DNA of 61,865 bases from a virus, in IMG/VR virus record IMGVR_UViG_3300027747_000005, positions 1 to 61,865 of that record; one strand, written 5' to 3'. A program made the position numbers and the translations under genes. The notes under the pieces were generated by a model that saw only the letters and a program-made list of their open reading frames with translations, had not been told where the DNA came from and did no database searches. The stretch's first letter is position 1. Every line of letters begins with the position of its first letter. Below are positions 48,085 through 54,463 of this stretch, one piece after another.

Positions 48085-48330
48085 TTAATTATCGGACGGG
48101 TCAGACAAGAGCTTTCGGCCATTAGCATGGGCGACCAGCGTGTACAACGTGCGCAAGTAACCAGCAACCCGGGCGCAATCGTCCTCACTTTCTTGTGTCA
48201 TAGCAGCGTCCGCTTTCAATCCGGCCTCGCCATACTCCTGCGCAAGCTAGGCCATCTCGGCTGAGTAGCTATCTAAAGCATCCAGCACCAAATCCAAGTC
48301 ATCCAGCGTTAGCTGTGCTGTAATAATCAT
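48085..48330 (-). pseudogene. Small gene interrupted by an in-frame TAG
   Basis: The frame starts at ATG 48330 (overlapping the upstream stop as ATGA) and codes for MIITAQLTLDDLDLVLDALD and SYSAEMA. It then meets TAG at 48247-48249 and continues without another stop for 53 codons (LAQEYGEAGLKADAAMTQES, then RVAGYLRTLYTLVAHANG) to TAA at 48085-48087. The two halves together look like one helical protein of about 80 residues. TAG ends other genes here, so general recoding is unlikely; a mutation, readthrough or assembly error could explain it. Confidence 0.6.
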
Positions 48331-48623
48331 GTCCACCTCGGGTAGATAAGGACACCGTTCGTCTTACTGCCGTTCATTACTTCCACTGCACAGATGCGGG
48401 GGAAAGCCTTAGTCAACATCTCGGCCGTGTCGATCATTGCCTGCAGGTCAATCGTCTGCCTGTGTTCTTGGATGTAGGCGTTGATCTCTTTGTAATCTTC
48501 TTGGTCGTACGGGCCGCTCTTGTCACGCTCAACCCAGGTGCGGATGACCGTGTTCAAAGTGCGGAACGCCAAGATGTTTTCGTACAAGCGTTGCGGCTTG
48601 GAGAACAGGGGTAGAAAGCTCAC
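48327..48623 (-). CDS. Small unknown protein
   Basis: 98 residues starting at GTG 48623, which overlaps the stop of the coiled-coil gene (GTGA). MSFLPLFSKPQRLYENILAF, then helical segments and a C-terminal KTNGVLIYPRWT. No family recognised. Confidence 0.55.
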   Translation of the reverse strand: MSFLPLFSKPQRLYENILAFRTLNTVIRTWVERDKSGPYDQEDYKEINAYIQEHRQTIDLQAMIDTAEMLTKAFPRICAVEVMNGSKTNGVLIYPRWT

Positions 48624-48709
48624 GCTTCACCCCACATTCCGATCAGCTTTGCCTGGAGCCTTGCGACCTCTGCCTCTAGCTGCCGGATCCGATCTATCAA
48701 TTTCTTCAC
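48620..48709 (-). CDS. 29-residue coiled-coil peptide
   Basis: GTG at 48709 follows GGAGGAGGAG and encodes MKKLIDRIRQLEAEVARLQA, KLIGMWGEA. A very strong ribosome site and a clean heptad pattern support it, although it overlaps the end of the nuclease-like gene in another frame. Confidence 0.5.
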   Translation of the reverse strand: MKKLIDRIRQLEAEVARLQAKLIGMWGEA

Positions 48710-49238
48710 TGTCTCCTCCTCCGTGTGTAAAGAGTCCCGTGTCACCGTCCACCATCTCCAATAGTGTATGTGGGTACAGTAGTTGAATTAATTCGTCAGC
48801 CGAACGCAAGTGACTTTTTGGAGCAACCAATGTCTGCACATGGTGGTTGCGCCCGCGGTCAAAAACATTCTCTTCAAACCAGCTTTCATCCCGATCCAGT
48901 GCGGAGATCCACACCCACTGCCCTGTCGGCTTACTCTTAAAGACATAAGCGAAATGCTTCAGTCGTTCCTTGGCCATGCCGTGCATGTCATCAACGAACA
49001 CTGTGTCGTAGGGGTAATCCTCTGGGCAGGTAAATGAGATGCTCCGTTCCTTAATCTCCAGGCTTAGCATCACCACTGCGTCTGGTGTCTCGCAGTGGTC
49101 TGTGTTCTTGTTGTGGCCTTTGATCACCAGCTTCCGACCATGAGCCGCCGACCGGCCAGCGGAGCGCAGGTCATCGACCCACGCCCGCTCGGCGCGGTGG
49201 CCATTACTCAATGCCGATTGGAAAGAACGATGCGCCAC
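48627..49238 (-). CDS. PD-(D/E)XK-like nuclease
   Basis: 203 residues from GTG 49238, which follows GGAGG at a short distance. GHRAERAWVDDLRSAGRSAA and TPDAVVMLSLEIKERSISFT give E, D and ExK residues of the restriction-endonuclease fold. CPEDYPYDTVFVDDMHGM follows, as in related phage nucleases. The last 30 residues overlap a coiled-coil gene and are Arg/Gly-rich. Activity unproven. Confidence 0.6.
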   Translation of the reverse strand: MAHRSFQSALSNGHRAERAWVDDLRSAGRSAAHGRKLVIKGHNKNTDHCETPDAVVMLSLEIKERSISFTCPEDYPYDTVFVDDMHGMAKERLKHFAYVFKSKPTGQWVWISALDRDESWFEENVFDRGRNHHVQTLVAPKSHLRSADELIQLLYPHTLLEMVDGDTGLFTHGGGDSEEIDRSDPAARGRGRKAPGKADRNVG

Positions 49239-49725
49239 GTGGCCTCCATGCGTAAGTGCGAATCCCGGGTTGGGCATCGCGGCGGTCCATGCCTTTCACC
49301 AAGCGAACCTCCAAGGCTCGCCGCAGGATTTCGTCGGGCGTGGGGTCGAACGGCTTCAGGCCGTCGTCGTACCACTCCAGGCTCGCCTCCATCGGCTCAG
49401 CCTCGCGGATGAGAGCGGTGTGTCGGCGCACGCTGGCCGACCACTCCGCGCTCTCCCCAAACACCTCGCCCACATCGCGGTCGTTGTAGCCGGGGTCAAG
49501 CTGACAGATGACCGCGAGGCGCTCACGGCTTGGCACCCTGCCCACGGCCTTCATCATTCGCACCAGCCCGCGGCACACCTCGGGGCACAGCCCCAGTTGC
49601 TTTGCCACCCGGGCCAGTTGTTCCTGGTTGATGACCACGCGGTGCCACAGCTGACCGGCGAAAGCCAAGGGGTGTGTTGAGCCAAGACCACAGTCGTTTC
49701 CAGAAACCAACTTTGCGTTGTTCAT
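49204..49725 (-). CDS. Unknown protein with a helical core
   Basis: 173 residues from ATG 49725, preceded by AAGGAGG. QLARVAKQLGLCPEVCRGLV and RMMKAVGRVPSRERLAVICQ could form a DNA-binding helical domain. The C-terminal half has VKGMDRRDAQPGIRTYAWRP. No family recognised. Confidence 0.55.
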   Translation of the reverse strand: MNNAKLVSGNDCGLGSTHPLAFAGQLWHRVVINQEQLARVAKQLGLCPEVCRGLVRMMKAVGRVPSRERLAVICQLDPGYNDRDVGEVFGESAEWSASVRRHTALIREAEPMEASLEWYDDGLKPFDPTPDEILRRALEVRLVKGMDRRDAQPGIRTYAWRPRGASFFPIGIE

Positions 49726-49837
49726 CCGAACCTCCTTGTGAAAAAGCATGCTCCGGGGGGAAGGCATGCGGGACATCAAATCTCCAAAGGATCTCCGTTA
49801 CCGTCTCATCAACTAACAAATCTTTGTTCTCTTCCAT
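49523..49837 (-). CDS. Small unknown protein
   Basis: 104 residues starting MEENKDLLVDETVTEILWRF. The first 60 residues look coding (FWKRLWSWLNTPLGF); the last 40 are Gly/Pro/Arg-rich and overlap the downstream gene, so the true end or importance is unclear. Confidence 0.4.
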   Translation of the reverse strand: MEENKDLLVDETVTEILWRFDVPHAFPPEHAFSQGGSDEQRKVGFWKRLWSWLNTPLGFRRSAVAPRGHQPGTTGPGGKATGAVPRGVPRAGANDEGRGQGAKP

Positions 49838-50867
49838 GGCGTCTACCCAGTTCCTTTCTGAACATTGACCGGATCCAGCCGTTGAGCTTTTCGTTACCCG
49901 CGGCCCAATGAACGTAGTGATCGGGCAACTCGCTCAGCTTGTAGCCCGCGTACTTGCCCTTCAGTGGGTTGTTATAAGTGCCGACCGACCGGACGCCCTT
50001 CCACGTAATGTCAACGTCCTTGCCGTGAATGCGGCCCTCCCCGCGGCCATGTGTGTTGCGGCGCATCTCCTCAATGAGCTTGGCACTGGCGATCTTCTCG
50101 GCCTTCTTCGCCGCCTCTGCCGCAGCCAGTTCGTCTATCTCTTTCTGCGAGAGTGGAGACTGCGCCGCTGCTTTACGGACTTGCGCTTTGACTTCCTCGT
50201 CTTGCGAGGTGCAGAACATGTCCACGCTTGTGATGACTGTGTGATCCAGAGTTCCTGCTGTGCAGTCAACAATTTTGAAATGAGGTTTATCCGAACGCGC
50301 GATTGCAGCAATTCTGTCGGCAGCGGTGAGAAGATGTTCCCCGTCAACAACACCGGGGAGTGGACGAGTGGCTCGCCCAACGCACTGAAGCCAGAAGGAT
50401 CGGGAGCGTGTTGGTCGGGCAAGGATGAGGGTGGCTGTTGGGGGATAGTCGAATCCAACGGCAACCACTTGGCAGTTGACCAAGACTCTGGCCTGCCGGG
50501 ATTTGAAGGCTGCGAGTGCATCGGCTCTCTCCTCGTCAGGCATGGTGCCCCAGACACAGACGGCTGGGATTCCGTAGTTGCGGGTTAGGTATTCAGTCGC
50601 ACCCTTGGCTGCGAACACGCTGCCGGTGAAGAGGACGGTCTGCCCCTCCATCTCCTCGGCGGTGATCATGCAGGCGCGATGCAAATTACTTTCCTTGTTC
50701 AGTTCAGCGGCGAGCTTGGTCTGGTTGAAATCACCGCCGACAATGTTGACCTTGCTGAGATCCAGCGACTCCACCCTGCTCAGCTTGCAGATAGGCGGAA
50801 CTGACCATCCGTTGGCAATGGCCCATTGGAGGTCGTAGTTGCAGACTGACTCTTCGTAGAATTGCAT
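49809..50867 (-). CDS. SF2 helicase, second RecA domain (separate gene)
   Basis: 352 residues. VLFTGSVFAAKGATEYL (motif IV region), VLVNCQVVAVGFDYPPTATL (motif V) and QCVGRATRPLPG (motif VI, arginine fingers). ATG 50867 has AGGAG six bases upstream and lies within the end of the N-terminal helicase gene, in the -1 frame. The two products together make one UvsW/RecG-like SF2 helicase. Expected role: branch migration or restart in recombination-based replication. Confidence 0.8.
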   Translation of the reverse strand: MQFYEESVCNYDLQWAIANGWSVPPICKLSRVESLDLSKVNIVGGDFNQTKLAAELNKESNLHRACMITAEEMEGQTVLFTGSVFAAKGATEYLTRNYGIPAVCVWGTMPDEERADALAAFKSRQARVLVNCQVVAVGFDYPPTATLILARPTRSRSFWLQCVGRATRPLPGVVDGEHLLTAADRIAAIARSDKPHFKIVDCTAGTLDHTVITSVDMFCTSQDEEVKAQVRKAAAQSPLSQKEIDELAAAEAAKKAEKIASAKLIEEMRRNTHGRGEGRIHGKDVDITWKGVRSVGTYNNPLKGKYAGYKLSELPDHYVHWAAGNEKLNGWIRSMFRKELGRRHGREQRFVS

Positions 50868-51370
50868 GCTTCACTCCTAAGCATGGGTTTGCCATCCATA
50901 CGGAATGGAGTGGCGGTGAAACCAGCGACCATCGCTCCTTGGTCCTGGTAGAACTTCAGCATCTCAATCACAGGCTCGCTGCACTGCATGTGCGCTTCGT
51001 CAACTATGACGAGCGAGAATCCGTTAAACCGCTTGTATCGCTTCTCGCCACCGCGGCTGGACAGAAGCGTCTGCTTACTGGCGACCACAACCTTGGCGGG
51101 CCAGTAGTCACGCTCGGCAACGAAGTCAGCCATCTCAATGTCTGGGTCTGAGTCTGTGACCTGACGCACCTTGTCAGCTGCTTGCCAGACAAGCTCACGC
51201 ATCGGAGCGATGATCAGCGTGCGTCCTTCAATGCGGTCGGCCAATGAGGTGAAGATGACGGTCTTTCCCGCGCCAGTGAACAGGCCAACGAGCGTGGACT
51301 TCACACCGCGGCGCATGGCGTCCAGCAGCGATTCGATCACTTCAGTTTGGTAGGCGCGCAGTCTGAGCAT
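50780..51370 (-). CDS. SF2 helicase, first RecA domain (separate gene)
   Basis: 196 residues from ATG 51370 (AAGGA upstream). LRAYQTEVIESLLDAMRRGV is motif Q, GLFTGAGKTVIF motif I, VIVDEAHM motif II (DEAH) and AGFTATPFRMDG motif III. The last 30 residues overlap the start of the second helicase gene and are an out-of-frame tail, so the domain stops just after motif III. It cannot work as a helicase without the other gene. Confidence 0.8.
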   Translation of the reverse strand: MLRLRAYQTEVIESLLDAMRRGVKSTLVGLFTGAGKTVIFTSLADRIEGRTLIIAPMRELVWQAADKVRQVTDSDPDIEMADFVAERDYWPAKVVVASKQTLLSSRGGEKRYKRFNGFSLVIVDEAHMQCSEPVIEMLKFYQDQGAMVAGFTATPFRMDGKPMLRSEACNSTKSQSATTTSNGPLPTDGQFRLSAS

Positions 51371-51455
51371 GAAACGTCCTTGTGTTAAGAAGCCCGGGGG
51401 AGGGCGGGTCGGAGGTTCCCGCCCTCCACCCCAGGCGGCGCGGAGCAGCGCGCCA

Positions 51456-51800
51456 TCAACCAAACTCTGAGACGAACTCTTCTTCTCGGGCCGGTTCCTT
51501 CTTGCCACCAACAAGCTGGATGGCATTGACGTTCAAAACGATCTTCGACCGCTTCTGGCCGTCACGCTCCCACACCTGCTGATCCAACTCACCTTCGACC
51601 AGGACAGAGGTGCCCTTGTTCAGGTAGTTAACGACAGCGCCGCCCTTCCAGTATTCGCAGTCCAGGAACAGCACCTTGCCCTCGCGGTACGGGTTGTTCA
51701 CGGCTACTGAAAACTTCACAACATCCTTCTCACCGACACGCCGAATGTCGGGGTCAGCTGTGATGTTGCCCATCAGAATCGTCCGGTTGTAACTAGCCAT
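51456..51800 (-). CDS. ssb: Single-stranded DNA-binding protein
   Basis: 114 residues with an OB fold: MASYNRTILMGNITADPDIR, KFSVAVNN, EYWKGGAVVNYLNKGTSVLV, EGELDQQVWERDGQKRSKI. The C-terminus is acidic (EEEFVSEFG) rather than the usual DDDIPF. It coats ssDNA for replication and ERF annealing. Directly follows the ERF gene with an 8-base overlap. Confidence 0.88.
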   Translation of the reverse strand: MASYNRTILMGNITADPDIRRVGEKDVVKFSVAVNNPYREGKVLFLDCEYWKGGAVVNYLNKGTSVLVEGELDQQVWERDGQKRSKIVLNVNAIQLVGGKKEPAREEEFVSEFG

Positions 51801-52452
51801 TCGTCACCTCCTTGGTTTCCCAGCACTTGGTAAATTCCGCCTTGCAGCGGTCGTAGCACCCACGGTCAATCGCCTTCTCGCGAAGACGAAGTTCAACTGT
51901 CTTCATCACGTTCACTGCGGTGAAGCGATCCTCCGCGTTGGCGATCTCTGTCTTCCACATGGCCTCCAGCTGGAGGTTCTTGGGACTCACGCCAGTGGGC
52001 CGCTGCGGTGATCGCTGCGGAGCGGACTCCACCTTCACCGAATCACCGTCATCGTCGGACTCACCAGAGAACCCGCCTGTCAGTGCCATCAGCAGGGTCC
52101 GCTTGGCGTAGGTCATCGCCGCACCGAAACCCTGCATGTCACCCTTGGGGTTCACCAGCGGGGCGATCCCCGTGATGTATTGCCCCGTCTTGTGCCGCAA
52201 GGTTCCGACAAGCACCCACTGACCGGCGACCAGCCCAGGCCGGAAGTCCGGCAAGGCAAGTCCGTTCTTGGTCAGCGGCCCACGCAACGCATCGCAGCAG
52301 GTCGCATAGGACGAGAACCGGCTTTTGAAATGCGGGTTCGCAGCGTCTAGTTCAACGTGCTTGTATTCCGCCTGCGCCTTGGCCAACGCCTCTGTGAGTG
52401 CGCTGGTATCGGGCGAACAGCTTGGTCCGAGAATGTCATGCGAATCATTCAT
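51793..52452 (-). CDS. ERF-family single-strand annealing protein
   Basis: 219 residues. LTEALAKAQAEYKHVELDAA, NPHFKSRFSSYATCCDALRG, LTKNGLALPDF and GFGAAMTYAKRTLLMALTG match the ERF core. The C-terminal part is acidic. ERF anneals complementary strands and substitutes for RecA in phage recombination. Lies between the RecE-like nuclease and SSB. Confidence 0.85.
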   Translation of the reverse strand: MNDSHDILGPSCSPDTSALTEALAKAQAEYKHVELDAANPHFKSRFSSYATCCDALRGPLTKNGLALPDFRPGLVAGQWVLVGTLRHKTGQYITGIAPLVNPKGDMQGFGAAMTYAKRTLLMALTGGFSGESDDDGDSVKVESAPQRSPQRPTGVSPKNLQLEAMWKTEIANAEDRFTAVNVMKTVELRLREKAIDRGCYDRCKAEFTKCWETKEVTNG

Positions 52453-53303
52453 ACTGTGATTACCTCCTCCTCCTGACGCTTCGCCCAGGCTGGGAACTGA
52501 AGCTCCGTGATCTCACCGGCATCTGCCGATTCGTACACGCCCGTCTCCCGGCGAAGGCGAACCTCCTCCATCACGCGGGTCATACGCAGACCAGCCTCCT
52601 CAACGATCTCTGTCGGCAGATAGAAAACGTGGACACCGTACGGAGCCATCGTCTGGACGAAGACGAACGGCATGCGGAAGTGAGGCATGCCGACAGCCTT
52701 GGCACCCTGCACGTACAGCCACTCCTGCTCCGCATATCCGAAGTCCACCGCACTGCGGTACACCTTGTCCCAAGTGGACGAGGTGGTCTTTAAGTCCCAC
52801 CACAAGCTGGGCGTGCAGCCGTCCGGTCGCACCTTGCAGCGATGTCCGTTCAACTCAAAGAACACCGACACCTGAGTCTCAGTGGTCTGCTCCACCAACG
52901 CCTTGGCGGCGGGGTTCGCAAGCAGATGATCCAGCATGATCTCCAGCTGCCAGCCTTCTTCTTGGTTGCAGTCGATCAGTCCCTTCCGGTCAGCCTCTTC
53001 CTTCCAAGCGTCGTAGGCTTTGCCCCGGCGGTGGCCGTTGCTGGCCAGCACCTCGGCGGGCGGGATGGCGAGAACGTCACTCAACTTCTTCCCCTCACAG
53101 ACAGCAGTGACGATGGTGTCGAACTTGCTGCCGGTGCGGGTTCCGGCGTTCCCTCCAAAGAGGGAGTAGCCTTGATCCATCCACCGCTGCGCCTCGCCCC
53201 CAAAGCGGGCGACTGAGTGCAGGTAGGACCGACCAAGGAAATCGTTCTGGCTGTGGTAGTCCGCATTGCTCATGCCCACTACCTTCCGTGGCAAACTGCT
53301 CAT
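52449..53303 (-). CDS. RecE/Cas4-like PD-(D/E)XK exonuclease
   Basis: 284 residues from ATG 53303 with AAGGAGG ahead. CKVRPDGCTPSLWWDLKTTS holds the D and DxK catalytic residues, YAEQEWLYVQG is the conserved QxxxY-like motif, and the N-terminal NADYHSQNDFLGRSYL is typical of these nucleases. It should resect dsDNA ends for ERF. The start overlaps the stop of a small membrane gene (ATGA). Confidence 0.82.
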   Translation of the reverse strand: MSSLPRKVVGMSNADYHSQNDFLGRSYLHSVARFGGEAQRWMDQGYSLFGGNAGTRTGSKFDTIVTAVCEGKKLSDVLAIPPAEVLASNGHRRGKAYDAWKEEADRKGLIDCNQEEGWQLEIMLDHLLANPAAKALVEQTTETQVSVFFELNGHRCKVRPDGCTPSLWWDLKTTSSTWDKVYRSAVDFGYAEQEWLYVQGAKAVGMPHFRMPFVFVQTMAPYGVHVFYLPTEIVEEAGLRMTRVMEEVRLRRETGVYESADAGEITELQFPAWAKRQEEEVITV

Positions 53304-53452
53304 CTGTACACCTCCTTAAAAGAAGCCGCCTCCGTGCGGCGAACAGACTCCCTCCGAAAAGAACGGCGGAACAAAACCGCCGCCCGTGCGAACTGTCCAA
53401 TGGCAAGAAGGGTGAGCAGAGTGCCCAAGCCATGGAGAAAAATGATGGCCAC
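53300..53452 (-). CDS. Small membrane protein leading the recombination operon
   Basis: 50 residues from GTG 53452: MAIIFLHGLGTLLTLLAIGQ, FARAAVLFRRSFRRESVRR. The stop overlaps the exonuclease start (ATGA) and the exonuclease ribosome site is in its end, which supports real translation. It lacks a good ribosome site of its own. Confidence 0.5.
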   Translation of the reverse strand: MAIIFLHGLGTLLTLLAIGQFARAAVLFRRSFRRESVRRTEAASFKEVYR

Positions 53453-53480
53453 TAGAAAAGCTAGCGTTGCCCCCCCTACA

Positions 53481-53541
53481 ATTCGGTGGAGCCACCCGCT
53501 TGGGGGGCTACGACGACCGATCCTATCCAATTGAGCTAGGG
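53481..53541. promoter_or_regulatory. Candidate attP (tRNA 5'-end-like sequence)
   Basis: On the minus strand 53517-53540 reads like the acceptor and D-arm of a bacterial tRNA: GCACCCC, then TAGCTCAATTGGATAG. The rest of the cloverleaf cannot be folded. GGTGG/CCACC and other short inverted repeats are nearby. Position directly before the integrase gene is the usual place for attP, so integration near or in a host tRNA gene is likely. The core boundaries are not known. Confidence 0.5.
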
Positions 53542-53548
53542 GTGCCTT

Positions 53549-54463
53549 GTGGTCCGCAAGTATAGCGTGGGGCTTGATGGATCCCAAAGTGGGGGTAATC
53601 TGACCCCCCTCAACCAGATCCACAGATTTTCCGAAACTAACATGACTCTCAGAGAGTTCGCGGAGGCTTACGCCCTCCAATCGGGGGCTAGCCCCGGATA
53701 CCGGGAGCAACTCGTTGTGCTGACCAAGCGACTCCCTTGGGGGGTGGCCGACTTGACCGTCAGCAACATCGACGCTTACCTGACCCAAGCTCTGAATCAT
53801 CTCGCCGCCTCCACGGTTCACAACCACCGCAGGATGCTGTCCACCCTGCGACGAGCCGCCCTCCGAGACGGCCTTGTAGTGGACGATTGTACACGCCCGA
53901 TCCGGCGTGTCAAGCACACCTTGCCGATGGTCCGCGCGTGGACTCATGACGAGATGCGACATTTGCTTTCTGTAGCCTCTGAGATGCCGGGGGGTACGCT
54001 CTACTGCCCGCACCGAATCCTGCTGCCTGCGTGGATTCTGGTCGGTTACAGTAGCGGCCTGCGGCTGGGTGACCTGCTGACCATTACCTACGACTCCCTG
54101 CGAGGGGATCGCTTGGCTACGGTTCTGCAGAAAACTCGCCAGCCGCATGTTGTCGTCCTTGACACAAACGCTTTGGAATCCATTCGCTCCCTACCTCGCC
54201 GCGGCCCGAAAATCTTCGGGGGCTTGGTCGGTCGGTCGCGGATCATAGTGGCTATGCGCACAGTCGTCAAGCGCGCGGGACTCACGGGTTCAGGCAAGTA
54301 CCTGCGGAGAGCTAGTGCCACTTACGCCCAATTAGCGGGCATTGATGCCACTGGACACCTGGGACATTTGACCCCGGGCATGAAGCGCCACTACCTAGAT
54401 CCAGTCATTCTGTCGGATCTGAAGCGTGCTGTGCCCAGCCTTCCCCTCGGGGGGGGGCTTTAG
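53549..54463 (+). CDS. int: Tyrosine recombinase (phage integrase)
   Basis: 304 residues from GTG 53549 (AGGGG upstream); ATG 53642 is an alternative that removes 31 residues. ILVGYSSGLRLGDLLTI has box I Arg. VLQKTRQPHVVVLD has the hairpin Lys. KYLRRASATYAQLAG is box II with Lys in place of the usual His. HLGHLTPGMKRHYLDP has the box II His and the catalytic Tyr. It is the only plus-strand gene in this part and converges with the 1217-residue gene (stops overlap). It would insert the genome at attB. Confidence 0.85.
   Translation: MVRKYSVGLDGSQSGGNLTPLNQIHRFSETNMTLREFAEAYALQSGASPGYREQLVVLTKRLPWGVADLTVSNIDAYLTQALNHLAASTVHNHRRMLSTLRRAALRDGLVVDDCTRPIRRVKHTLPMVRAWTHDEMRHLLSVASEMPGGTLYCPHRILLPAWILVGYSSGLRLGDLLTITYDSLRGDRLATVLQKTRQPHVVVLDTNALESIRSLPRRGPKIFGGLVGRSRIIVAMRTVVKRAGLTGSGKYLRRASATYAQLAGIDATGHLGHLTPGMKRHYLDPVILSDLKRAVPSLPLGGGL

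Noticed and set aside
48085-48330. Genome-wide amber recoding
   Set aside because: TAG ends several well-supported genes including the integrase, and no suppressor tRNA was seen.
53481-53541. Complete tRNA gene on the minus strand
   Set aside because: The acceptor and D-arm match a tRNA, but no anticodon arm with U33 and no T-arm can be folded, so it is treated as an attP-like fragment.
53300-54148. 282-codon minus-strand frame opposite the integrase
   Set aside because: Most of it is the antisense shadow of the integrase; only the last 50 codons are retained as a small membrane gene.
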